DNA of 53,368 nt from Actinomyces sp. HMSC035G02 (GCA_001838165.1 KV835891.1:1-53368), one strand, 5' to 3'; shown: positions 44,195 through 52,157, counted from the first letter of the stretch. Numbers and translations: made by a program. The notes: generated by a model not told the origin, from the letters alone.

Positions 44195-45603
44195 GCACCC
44201 GCCGCGCGCGTTCCCGGTCCTTGGGCCGAGGCCTCGTCGGGGCCTCGCTCATCGCAGGACTCGCGCTCGTGCCTCTCGCCGCCCCGGTCGTCTCGCCCCA
44301 GGACTCCGGTGCGTTCGGCCCCGGCGTCGCCCACGCGGACCCGGTGCCGACCCCGAGCGTGCGTCCGACGCCGACACCGTCGTCGTCGGCAACGACGCCC
44401 GCAAGCGATTCCGAGGGCGGCGAATGCTCGCAGAACTCGCCCTCCTACATCAAGCAAACCCCCGCCATCTTCGACGCCGTCGGAGTGCGTCGTGCCTGGG
44501 AGGTCTCACGAGGCCGTGGCGTGACGGTCGCGATCGTCGACTCGGGCGTAGCGGCCGGCAACCAGCACTTCCAGGGGCCGGACGGCCCCGTGGTGCTCCC
44601 CGGCATCGACCTGAGCGGTGAAAACACCGACGGGCGCGTCGATGTTGGCGAACATGGCACCGCCATCGCCGGTGCGATCGCCGCGCAGGAACTGCCCAAG
44701 GAGATGGGATCGGGCCTCGTCGGCGTCGCCCCCGAGGCGAAGATCCTCCCGGTGCGCGTCGAGACCGGTCTTCAGGAAAACCGCCCCCAGAAGGAAGGGG
44801 AAGAGACCTTCATGTCGAAGGTGGGCCGCGGGATCCAGTGGGCCGCCGACCACGGTGCGCAGATCATCGTCGTCGCGCAGTCCGCCCCCGTGGGCGACCC
44901 TCAGCTCGAGGCAGCCATCAACGCCGTGCGCGGCCGGGCCCTCGTCGTGGCTTCAACCGGCAACGTCTACCAGGGCCAGGAAGCGGATCAGGTCGTCTAC
45001 CCGGCCGCCTACCCGGGTGTGCTGGGCGTCACCGCCTCGAACGCCGACGGATCGGCCTCGGACCAGCAGGTGCACGGCGCGCACGTCAAGCTCGCCGTGC
45101 CCGCCAGCGTCATCCTCACGACCTGGTTCGACCAGGCCGACTGCCTCGTCGGTGGATACGAGGGGGACCAGCCCCTGCCGTCGTCGTCCTATGCGACCGC
45201 ATACGCGGGTGGCTTTGCGGCCCTCGTGGCCTCGGCGTACCCCGATGAGGGGCCAGACATGTGGAAGTATCGCCTCGAAGTGACCGCCCTGCGCGGCACC
45301 GCCGATCAGCGCACCGACGCCCTCGGCTGGGGCGTCGTCGCGCCCTTCGACGCCCTTACCTTCACCGACATTGGTACCAGGTACGGGCCCGAACATCCCA
45401 ACGCCGCGCAGCATCCGGCCCCTGCTCGGCCCGCCGTGGCCTCGGCGGACCTGACGTCGCGGGACAACAACCTGACGATTCGCGCCTACATCGTGTCCGC
45501 GATCGCCGTCCTCGGGGCCTCGCTGCTCGGAGGCCTCGTGATCCTCTCGCACCTGCGCGGCAGACCCGCCGTCGTCGAAGACTCGGAAGAGGACCTGTCA
45601 TGA
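44191..45603 (+). CDS. mycP: Mycosin, membrane-anchored subtilisin-like protease
   Basis: 470 residues: signal peptide (1-48), Pro/Ser/Thr-rich N-terminal extension, S8 domain with Asp117 (AIVDSGV), His155 (GEHGT), oxyanion Asn258 (STGNVYQ) and Ser333, and a C-terminal membrane helix (about 430-455), the mycosin layout. The serine motif reads SSSYATAYAGG where mycosins have GTSFAAPYVAG, so both the Gly-Thr before Ser and the later Pro are changed; catalysis may be altered. Cys residues 79 and 318 are present. Its start overlaps eccB by 4 bp and its stop overlaps subtilase 4. It stabilises the ESX complex in mycobacteria. Confidence 0.9.
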   Translation: MSTRRARSRSLGRGLVGASLIAGLALVPLAAPVVSPQDSGAFGPGVAHADPVPTPSVRPTPTPSSSATTPASDSEGGECSQNSPSYIKQTPAIFDAVGVRRAWEVSRGRGVTVAIVDSGVAAGNQHFQGPDGPVVLPGIDLSGENTDGRVDVGEHGTAIAGAIAAQELPKEMGSGLVGVAPEAKILPVRVETGLQENRPQKEGEETFMSKVGRGIQWAADHGAQIIVVAQSAPVGDPQLEAAINAVRGRALVVASTGNVYQGQEADQVVYPAAYPGVLGVTASNADGSASDQQVHGAHVKLAVPASVILTTWFDQADCLVGGYEGDQPLPSSSYATAYAGGFAALVASAYPDEGPDMWKYRLEVTALRGTADQRTDALGWGVVAPFDALTFTDIGTRYGPEHPNAAQHPAPARPAVASADLTSRDNNLTIRAYIVSAIAVLGASLLGGLVILSHLRGRPAVVEDSEEDLS

Positions 45604-46787
45604 CAACCCGGGCAACACGACGCTGGGGTAAGAGCGTCGGGATCCTTGCCGGCGCCCTCGCACTCAGCCTCGGAGCGACCCTTGCCCCGGTTGCACCGGC
45701 TTACGCCGCCGACCCGCCGATGACCGCCGATAAGCAGGACTACTACAACTTCTACAAGCTCAAGTCCATCCATGATCAGGGAATCACGGGCAAGGGCGTC
45801 ACCATCGCGGTCCTGGACGGTGCTGTGAACCCGAACATTCCCGAACTCAAGGGTGCGAACATTCAGGATCGAACGCCCTGCGTCAAGAGCTCGGCCCCCG
45901 AGAATGCGGCACACGGCACCACGGTCGCGCAGATCCTGGTCTCGCCCGAGTTTGGTGTAGCGCCCGACGCGACGCTCTACACCTACACGATCCCCCTTCA
46001 CGGTGATACGTCGAACTGCACGCTCTCCGGATGGACGGGTGAAGCGGAAAACGACACACCGCTCCTCATCGAGCAGGCGATCAACGACGGTGCCGACATC
46101 ATCACGATCTCCAGCAGCTTCCCGACCGATTCTATCGACCTTCGGTGGGCTATGGCCCGGGCGCTGGCCGAGGGCGTCATCGTCGTGGCCGCGATGGGCA
46201 ACGAAACCACCGAAGACCCCGACGATTCGCTGGCCCTGTGGAGCGGAATCTGCGGCATCGGAGCGACGACCCGTTACGGCACACTCACGGAGTACACAAA
46301 CTGGGGTAACGGGTTGCTGACGACCGCGTTGGGTTCAGTCGTGACGCGTGATACGTCGACCGGTCGTGTCGGGGAAGCGGAGGGAACGTCCTTTGCGACA
46401 CCGATTATCGCCGGCTTCTTAGCGCTCGGCAGGCAGCACTTCGGCGAGGACGTCAGCGCAGATCAGATGCTGCAGGCGCTGGCTGCAACGGGCAGAAGCG
46501 GAAGCCAGTGGAACAAGTCCACCGGCTACGGCCCCGCCGATCCGATCGCGTTCCTGCGTTCAGACCCATCGCAGTATGTGAACGAGAATCCGTGCGCTGC
46601 AAAGGTCTACGGTGCGGTGCCCTCATCGGAGGACGTCGCTGACTATATGGACGGCGTCGTTAACCCCATTCTGATTCGTAATGATGATGTCTACGTCTAC
46701 CGCGGCGTGAACGAAGAGGCTGCCCTCAGTCGCGAACACGGCTACCCGACACACATCGGCACCAGCCCCCGCTATCACGGCCAGTAA
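45600..46787 (+). CDS. Secreted subtilisin-like protein 4 (S8)
   Basis: 395 residues with a signal peptide ending AYA-A (about 35-37), directly coupled to mycP (ATGA overlap), which places the accessory subtilases in the T7SS transcript. Catalytic residues are Asp73 (VLDGAVN), His105 (AAHGTTVA), Asn201 (AMGNETT) and Ser264 (GTSFATP). Cys94 and Cys140 are the family pair; further Cys occur at GICGI and ENPCAAK. The C-terminal module is present (QYVNENP, YVYRGVNEE, HIGTSPRYHGQ). No C-terminal membrane helix, so it should be released. It is the most divergent of the six at the C-module. Confidence 0.86.
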   Translation: MTTRATRRWGKSVGILAGALALSLGATLAPVAPAYAADPPMTADKQDYYNFYKLKSIHDQGITGKGVTIAVLDGAVNPNIPELKGANIQDRTPCVKSSAPENAAHGTTVAQILVSPEFGVAPDATLYTYTIPLHGDTSNCTLSGWTGEAENDTPLLIEQAINDGADIITISSSFPTDSIDLRWAMARALAEGVIVVAAMGNETTEDPDDSLALWSGICGIGATTRYGTLTEYTNWGNGLLTTALGSVVTRDTSTGRVGEAEGTSFATPIIAGFLALGRQHFGEDVSADQMLQALAATGRSGSQWNKSTGYGPADPIAFLRSDPSQYVNENPCAAKVYGAVPSSEDVADYMDGVVNPILIRNDDVYVYRGVNEEAALSREHGYPTHIGTSPRYHGQ

Positions 46788-46848
46788 CAGGCCTCGGCTT
46801 TCCTGCGAGCCCGAGTGCTTGAGCGCCCGAACGAAAGGAACAGAGAAG

Positions 46849-48066
46849 ATGATGCGATCGATTGGTCGGTCCCGAGGTCTGCGTGCCCTCTCCGTTCTGG
46901 CCTCGGCCTGCGCCCTGGCACTGACGGCTGTACTCTCGCCCGTCGCCCCCGCGGCGCCTGCGGAGGCGACGGATCGCAAGGTGAGAGTCTCGGATGAGGC
47001 GTACTACTCGCGCTATAACCTGGAGGCGCTGCACGCCCAGGGCTACACGGGCGAGGGGGTGACGATCGCGGTCATTGATGGGCGCATCGACACGTCCATT
47101 CCCGAGCTGCAGGGTGCGGACATTGTCGACAAGAGCCCGTGTGCCGCGCCTGTGGACGCGGAAAGCGACGAACACGCGACGTACATCGCGCAGCTCTTGG
47201 TCGCCCCGGACTTCGGCATTGCGCCGAAGGCCACCATCTACAACTATGTGTCGATCCTTGATGCGCAGAAGAGCAGCGATGACTGTTCCCTGGGAACGGC
47301 GAGTCCTGCAGGGCGAGCCAAGTTGGACTATCTCATCGAGCAGGCGATCAACGACGGCGCTGACATCATTTCGATCTCCTCTACATACAAGAAACCTCAG
47401 AGCCAGGAGATGCGCTGGGCTATTTCTCGCGCGACTGTCTCGGGTGTGCCGATTGTTGCTGGCGCCGGTAATGATCGAACCCGTGATCCCGATAATTCGC
47501 TGGGCATGTGGGGAGGCGTCATTGGCGTCTCTGCCCTTGATAAGGACGGTAACTTCGCGGACTATTCGAACTACGGGGAGGGGGTTACTGTTTCCGCTGT
47601 GGGGGTCGTTGTTGGTAGGTCGACGCTAGACAACCAGCTCAAGGAGGTGAGTGGCACCTCTTTTGCAGCGCCTATGGTTGCCGGTTTCCTGGCTCTCGCG
47701 TGGCAGCGTTTTGGCGGTGGTGAGGTGAGCGTGTACCAGCTTCTTCAGGCCGTGCTGGCTACCGCCTGGGGGACGAACGGGCAGTGGAACGAGCGCACCG
47801 GCTACGGTGAGATCAACCCGGCGGCTTTGCTGGCCGCCGATCCGTCGCAGTACCCGGAGGAGATTCCGCTGCTGGAGAAGGGCAGCCGCTTTGCCTTCCA
47901 TGGGGATGATCTCTACGACTACTACTACGGGCTGGCGAACCCGCGCGACGTCCTAAACGACGACTGGTACGTGTACCGCGGCGTCGACGAGGAGAGCGCT
48001 CTGTCCGAAGGGCAGGGGTACGAGGTCCATCTGGGGACGAGCCCGCTCTACCACTACCAGGGATGA
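46849..48066 (+). CDS. Secreted subtilisin-like protein 5 (S8)
   Basis: 405 residues with a signal peptide ending about APAEA (36-40). Catalytic residues are Asp77 (AVIDGRID), His109 (DEHATYIA, Ala after His), Asn208 (GAGNDRT) and Ser271 (GTSFAAP). The Cys pair is at 98 and 146. The C-terminal module has QYPEEIPLLEK, YVYRGVDEE and HLGTSPLYHYQG. The start is the first ATG of an ATGATG pair, with AAAGGA about 9 nt upstream; an open frame from 46819 is rejected. It has exactly the same length as subtilase 6 next door, with signal peptide and C-module nearly identical and a more variable centre, so the pair arose by tandem duplication. Confidence 0.86.
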   Translation: MMRSIGRSRGLRALSVLASACALALTAVLSPVAPAAPAEATDRKVRVSDEAYYSRYNLEALHAQGYTGEGVTIAVIDGRIDTSIPELQGADIVDKSPCAAPVDAESDEHATYIAQLLVAPDFGIAPKATIYNYVSILDAQKSSDDCSLGTASPAGRAKLDYLIEQAINDGADIISISSTYKKPQSQEMRWAISRATVSGVPIVAGAGNDRTRDPDNSLGMWGGVIGVSALDKDGNFADYSNYGEGVTVSAVGVVVGRSTLDNQLKEVSGTSFAAPMVAGFLALAWQRFGGGEVSVYQLLQAVLATAWGTNGQWNERTGYGEINPAALLAADPSQYPEEIPLLEKGSRFAFHGDDLYDYYYGLANPRDVLNDDWYVYRGVDEESALSEGQGYEVHLGTSPLYHYQG

Positions 48067-48103
48067 GCAGGCCGTGAGCCGCGACGCCATCGCGAATGTT
48101 GAA
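48067..48103. repeat. 37-bp repeat after subtilase 5, copy A
   Basis: Matches 49348-49384 at 35 of 37 positions, directly after the stop codons of subtilases 5 and 6. It marks the duplicated segment as extending past the genes. Confidence 0.8.
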
Positions 48104-48129
48104 ATGCCTCGATGAAAGGAACAGACAAG

Positions 48130-49347
48130 ATGATGCGATCGATCGGTCGGTCCCGAGGCCTGCGTGCCCTATCCGTTCTGGCCTCGGCCTGCGCGCTGGC
48201 CCTGACGGCCGTACTCTCGCCTGTCGCCCCCGCGGCCCCCGCGGAGGCGGTGGATCGTGAGATCGGGGCAGCAGACCAGGCATACTATTCGCGCTACAAC
48301 CTGAGCTCGCTGCGCGCCCAGGGGTACACGGGCGAGGGTGTGATTATCGCGGTCATCGACGGGCGTATTGACCCGTCCATTCCCGAGCTGCAGGGTGCGG
48401 ACATCGTCGATAAGAGTACGTGCGACGTAGGAGCCGACGCCGAGCAGGACGAGCATGCGACGTTCATTGCGCAGCTCCTGGTCGCCCCGTCCTTCGGCGT
48501 TGCGCCGAAGGCAACTATCTATAACTATCGGACTGCCCTAAGTGTTAACCAGGGTAGCGACGACTGTTCGCTGGGATGGACGCGTCCGGATGGGCGAGCC
48601 ACTACCGAATACCTCATTGAGCAGGCGATCAACGACGGCGCTAACATCATTTCGATCTCCTCCAACTACCCCGAGTCTCGCAATTCATCGATGCGCTGGG
48701 CTATTTCTCGCGCGACTGTCGCGGGTGTTCCGATCGTTGCATCCGTCGGTAACGACAGCGAGTACAACCCTGATGACGAACTGGGTATGTGGGGAGGAGT
48801 CGTCGGTGTCGCTGCGCTCGAGCAGGATGGCACCGTTGCCGACTACTCGAACTATGGAGACGGGGTAACACTCGCGGCAGTTGGTGAAATCATGGCGCGA
48901 TCGCCAATCGACGGCAAGTTCTACAACACGAGCGGAACATCGTACGCGGCACCCATGGTTGCCGGTTTCCTGGCCCTCGCGTGGCAGCGTTTTGCCGGTG
49001 ACGAGGTAAGCGTGTACCAGCTTTTCCAGGCCATGCAGGCTACCGCGTGGGGGACGAACGGGCAGTGGAACGAACGCACCGGCTACGGTGAGATCAACCC
49101 GGCGGCTCTGCTGGCCGCCGATCCGTCGCAGTACCCGGAGGAGAATCCGCTCCTGGAGAAGGGTAGTCGTTTCGCCTTCCATGAGGATGACGTCTACAAC
49201 TACTACTACGGGCTGGCGAACCCGCGCGAGGTTCTGAACGACGACTGGTACGTGTACCGTGGAGTCGACGAGGAGAGTGCTCTGAGCGAAGGGCAGGGGT
49301 ATGAGGTTCACCTCGGGACGAGCCCGCTCTACCACTACTCGGGGTGA
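48130..49347 (+). CDS. Secreted subtilisin-like protein 6 (S8)
   Basis: 405 residues, tandem duplicate of subtilase 5. Catalytic residues are Asp77 (AVIDGRID), His109 (DEHATFIA), Asn208 (SVGNDSE) and Ser271 (GTSYAAP). Cys98 and Cys146 are conserved. The first 40 residues are identical to subtilase 5, and the last 90 almost so; differences concentrate at about 96-108, 134-160, 180-187, 208-218 and 250-268, which on a subtilase fold would be surface loops near the active site. Start ATG 48130 has AAAGGA upstream. C-terminal module ends HLGTSPLYHYSG. Confidence 0.86.
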   Translation: MMRSIGRSRGLRALSVLASACALALTAVLSPVAPAAPAEAVDREIGAADQAYYSRYNLSSLRAQGYTGEGVIIAVIDGRIDPSIPELQGADIVDKSTCDVGADAEQDEHATFIAQLLVAPSFGVAPKATIYNYRTALSVNQGSDDCSLGWTRPDGRATTEYLIEQAINDGANIISISSNYPESRNSSMRWAISRATVAGVPIVASVGNDSEYNPDDELGMWGGVVGVAALEQDGTVADYSNYGDGVTLAAVGEIMARSPIDGKFYNTSGTSYAAPMVAGFLALAWQRFAGDEVSVYQLFQAMQATAWGTNGQWNERTGYGEINPAALLAADPSQYPEENPLLEKGSRFAFHEDDVYNYYYGLANPREVLNDDWYVYRGVDEESALSEGQGYEVHLGTSPLYHYSG

Positions 49348-49384
49348 GCGGGCCGTGAGCAGCGACGCCATCGCGAATGTTGAA
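49348..49384. repeat. 37-bp repeat after subtilase 6, copy B
   Basis: Second copy of the 48067-48103 repeat, two mismatches. Confidence 0.8.
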
Positions 49385-49442
49385 CGCCGTGCCGACTTAC
49401 GCGGGGGGTGAGCAGCAGTGAGGCGTCTCGTGTCGTGAAGTG

Positions 49443-49473
49443 TTGTACGTAGATCAAATAAGTCAGTTAGGAT
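49443..49473 (+). promoter_or_regulatory. Candidate promoter giving a leaderless espL-like mRNA
   Basis: TAGGAT (49468-49473) lies only 6 nt before ATG 49480, with TTGTAC (49443-49448) 19 nt further upstream. This spacing would place the transcript start at the ATG itself, a common actinobacterial arrangement, and explains the lack of a ribosome-binding site. Confidence 0.45.
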
Positions 49474-49479
49474 AACCGT

Positions 49480-49866
49480 ATGGTAGATGTGATGGGGCGT
49501 ACGCCCGAAGAATTTGAAGAGATGCTCAATGCCCAGATCGCCGAGGCCGAACGCAGGGCTGCGGCTATGGACGAGTTCGTGACCACGCTCGAGTCCGCTC
49601 GCGTTACTGGTTTCGACTCCCGCCGTGAGGTCGAGGTCGAGATCAACCAGGAGGGGGCCATGACCCGCGTGTCGATCGACGACGAGGCCCTCGAAGGCAG
49701 TACCTCGGACCTCGAGGAAGCCATCATGGAGGCCTACTCTGACGCCGGTAAGAACATGAGCCGCTTCCTGCGCGAGCAGGGCGACCGCCAGTTCGGCGGC
49801 GGGGAATCGGCGATGGGCGAGTTTGTCGATCAGATTAGCTCGCGCCTCGAGCAGCTTGGGCGCTGA
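49480..49866 (+). CDS. YbaB/EbfC-like protein (EspL-type)
   Basis: 128 residues with the alpha-beta-beta-alpha pattern of the YbaB/EbfC nucleoid-associated family: an N-terminal helix rich in Glu/Ala/Arg, paired strands VEVEINQEGAMTRVSID, then LEEAIMEAYSDAGKN. In mycobacterial ESX loci EspL has this fold and works with secreted Esp proteins. Here it heads a three-gene unit with an EspC-like and a PPE-like gene, which supports a chaperone or regulatory role in secretion over a general nucleoid role. The start is discussed under the promoter; ATG 49492 is an alternative. Confidence 0.78.
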   Translation: MVDVMGRTPEEFEEMLNAQIAEAERRAAAMDEFVTTLESARVTGFDSRREVEVEINQEGAMTRVSIDDEALEGSTSDLEEAIMEAYSDAGKNMSRFLREQGDRQFGGGESAMGEFVDQISSRLEQLGR

Positions 49867-49871
49867 TTGCG

Positions 49872-50990
49872 ATGGGTCACGATCTCGCGATTAACACCGC
49901 CCAACTTCAGTCGCATGCGACCGAGGTTGACGCGTGTGCAACCACGATCGAGAGCGCGCAGAACATTGCGGCCGGCACACAGAACCAGGTGTCGCAGAAC
50001 GCCTTCGGCCTCATGTTCCTTCCTTATGCGGCCGTCGCGCACTTCGGCATCAAGAACCTCTCCGCGATGATGAAGGACATCTCCGAGGCTGAGCACCGTC
50101 TCGCTGTGTGCCTGCGTCAGCTCGCCGCTGAGATGCAGGCGGCCGAGGAGAAGCCCGTAGAGGAGACCAAGAAGATCGAGGAAGACATGAAGAAGCCCAC
50201 CCCTGACCCCGGCGGGGGCGGTGGCACCGGCCCCGGCGGCGGCGGAGGAGGCTTCGGCGGTGGCGGCGGAGGCTTCGGCGGTGGCGGCGGAGGCTTCGGC
50301 GGTGGCGGCGGAGCTACCGGCGGTGGCGGCGGCGCGTCGCTTCCGACCCCTCCCGGCGGCGACGGCTCCCTCGACGACAAGGACAAGGATGAGAAGAAGG
50401 AAGACGATTTCGCCTCCCTTCTGAGCGGCAACGACAAGATCTCCGTGACCGACGACGAGCTGCGCGCCTTCCTCGAGAAGCAGCGCGAGGACGAAAACGA
50501 CGACCTGAAGACGTTCTACGAGCGTCAGAAGGAGGACCAGGCGGAGGCCCTCGAGCGCTACGCCGAGGCCCACCCGGGTGAGGACATCTCCGAGGTCAAG
50601 TCGCTCATCGAGCAGAACCAGCAGGAACAGCAGGACGCGATGACCGACTTCCTGGCGAAGCAGCGCACGGATGAAGAGGCGCAGATTCGCGAGTTCGTTA
50701 AGGACAACCCGACGGCGACCACCCGCGAGTTCGACACCTTCATGTCCAAGCAGCGCACCGACCAGCAGGCCAGCTACCGCACCTTCGTCGAGGAGCAGCA
50801 GAAGGCTCAGAACACGCGCATCGAAGAGTTCACGAAGGCGCACCCGGATTCGAAGCCGGATGACGTGAAGTCCCTCTTCGAGAAGCAGGACCAGCACGGA
50901 GATCAGGACATCGACACGTTCCTGAACCGCCAGCGTCAGGACGAGGAACGCTCCCTGCGCCGCTTTATCTTCGAAGGAGTTAAGAAGTGA
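49872..50990 (+). CDS. EspC-like protein with Gly linker and 15-residue repeats
   Basis: 372 residues in three parts. Residues 1-95 are a helical, EspC-like domain (DLAINTAQLQSHATEV). Residues 113-155 are almost pure glycine with three GGGGGGF units. Residues 200-372 are a highly charged array of eleven 15-residue repeats plus a partial one, each starting with Phe/Tyr/Leu (200, 215, 230 ... 365) with hydrophobic residues at positions 2 and 13 and a frequent KQRxDE core. Every third repeat has Pro at position 6 (235, 280, 325), giving a 45-residue super-repeat. No signal peptide. Probably a T7SS substrate with a rod-like or hairpin helical tail. Start is 5 bp after the EspL-like stop. Confidence 0.75.
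   Translation: MGHDLAINTAQLQSHATEVDACATTIESAQNIAAGTQNQVSQNAFGLMFLPYAAVAHFGIKNLSAMMKDISEAEHRLAVCLRQLAAEMQAAEEKPVEETKKIEEDMKKPTPDPGGGGGTGPGGGGGGFGGGGGGFGGGGGGFGGGGGATGGGGGASLPTPPGGDGSLDDKDKDEKKEDDFASLLSGNDKISVTDDELRAFLEKQREDENDDLKTFYERQKEDQAEALERYAEAHPGEDISEVKSLIEQNQQEQQDAMTDFLAKQRTDEEAQIREFVKDNPTATTREFDTFMSKQRTDQQASYRTFVEEQQKAQNTRIEEFTKAHPDSKPDDVKSLFEKQDQHGDQDIDTFLNRQRQDEERSLRRFIFEGVKK
50250..50312. repeat. 21-bp tandem repeat, three perfect copies
   Basis: Three exact 21-bp units (50250-50270, 50271-50291, 50292-50312) and a degenerate fourth to 50333, encoding GFGGGGG in the linker of the EspC-like protein. A likely site of in-frame copy-number change. Confidence 0.85.
50469..50963 (+). repeat. 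Eleven 45-bp coding repeats (15 residues each)
   Basis: The translated units align without any gap over 165 residues; DNA units are diverged, so this is an old, selected repeat. Pattern per unit: aromatic at 1, hydrophobic at 2, often Lys/Arg-Gln-Arg at 4-6, Asp/Glu at 8, hydrophobic at 13. Confidence 0.85.
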
Positions 50991-52105
50991 CTGTGAAGCA
51001 GGCTGTCTACACGCCGAGCCAGGGTATTCGCGGTTCTGACCCGATCATTAACGCAGCCGAGGACCTTAAGTCCCTGGCTCAGTCGCCGAACGTGGATACT
51101 GCCTTGCAGGCGGCGAGTTCCGCGGTGGACGCGGCAACGTCCGTCGTCGGATCGATGACCAGTCCCATTCAGGCAGGTGTCTCGTTTGCCACTCGCCTTG
51201 CCCTCGAGTACGTGTACCCGCTGAACAAGTGGATGAACGAGCTCACCGGTGACTCCGCTCAGGTGAACGGCATCGGCGTCTCCTGGCAGTCCGTGTCCGA
51301 GTCGCTGTCGTCGATCGCGGACGAGCTGGAGTCGAGCGGTCAGAGTGCCATGGCGGAGATGTCGGGTGAGTCGGTGTCCGCCTACCTGATGCGTCAGGGC
51401 CAGGTCGTCAACGCCACTCGCGGCGTCGCAGGCACCTCGTCTAAGTTCGGAAACGCCGTCGCGACGGTTGCGACCCTCGTCAAGAAGGTACACGACCTGA
51501 TCTGCGCGGTGGTCTCCGAACTCGTCGGCATTGCCGCGGACGCTGCCTGGAAGGCTCCGTTGACGTTGGGCGCCGCGCTGGCGGAGGCCTGTAGGGAGAT
51601 CGCGGCGAGGGCCGTTCAGTGGGCATCTGAAATTAAGAACATCCTCACGATGGTTGAGAACGCTTTCAACGCCATCAAGGCGATGGTGGACATGATTGGC
51701 ACCGCAATGTCGAATCTGACCTCCTCCATCCGTGAGGTCGGCAAGGATTGCGTGGATCCAGGCGGCGGCTGCTGCGGCGGCAGCGACTCCTCCTCGGACA
51801 AGTCGTCCTCGTCGAAGACTCCCGAGACCCCAACCGAGAAACGGAAGCCCGACATTCTGCAGCCCGCCCCCGAGGCTCCGAAGAAGGAGAAGCCTACTTT
51901 CTGGGACCGTCTAAGGAAGGGTGGGGAGATCATTCAGAAGGGTTGGGAACTTTGGAAGGGTAAGAAGTCTGGCGAGGGCGTGAAGCTCCCCGAGGTTAAG
52001 GGGCCGAAGGGGCCGAGCAGTCCCTGGCCGAGAGTTGACCCGCCGGTAATCGGCATTCTCCCTAAGACAGGTGTTGTCGGCGGGGGCAGGACCATCCCTC
52101 GGTGA
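50987..52105 (+). CDS. PPE-like helical protein, putative T7SS substrate
   Basis: 372 residues with no signal peptide. Residues about 1-250 are Ala/Ser/Val-rich and predicted helical, like the long helical domains of PPE or LXG-type T7SS substrates (VSWQSVSESLSSIADELESS; later KKVHDLICAVVSELVGIAAD). A Cys/Gly cluster (PGGGCCGGS, near 258-266) and a Ser run mark a hinge. The last 100 residues are Lys/Pro-rich and probably unfolded (TFWDRLRKGGEIIQKGWELW). No toxin motif is recognised. GTG overlaps the EspC-like stop, suggesting that the two products act as a pair. The family is uncertain. Confidence 0.7.
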   Translation: MTVKQAVYTPSQGIRGSDPIINAAEDLKSLAQSPNVDTALQAASSAVDAATSVVGSMTSPIQAGVSFATRLALEYVYPLNKWMNELTGDSAQVNGIGVSWQSVSESLSSIADELESSGQSAMAEMSGESVSAYLMRQGQVVNATRGVAGTSSKFGNAVATVATLVKKVHDLICAVVSELVGIAADAAWKAPLTLGAALAEACREIAARAVQWASEIKNILTMVENAFNAIKAMVDMIGTAMSNLTSSIREVGKDCVDPGGGCCGGSDSSSDKSSSSKTPETPTEKRKPDILQPAPEAPKKEKPTFWDRLRKGGEIIQKGWELWKGKKSGEGVKLPEVKGPKGPSSPWPRVDPPVIGILPKTGVVGGGRTIPR

Positions 52106-52157
52106 GCGTCCCGCCTGATGGCCTCAGTGCGCCGCGTTGAGCGGTAGCACTGACAAT

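Noticed and set aside
26563..49347. Calling the six small subtilases mycosins
   Set aside because: They lack the C-terminal membrane helix and the Pro-rich N-terminal extension, have a different Asp motif and carry an extra C-terminal module. Only the protein at 44191-45603 has mycosin architecture.
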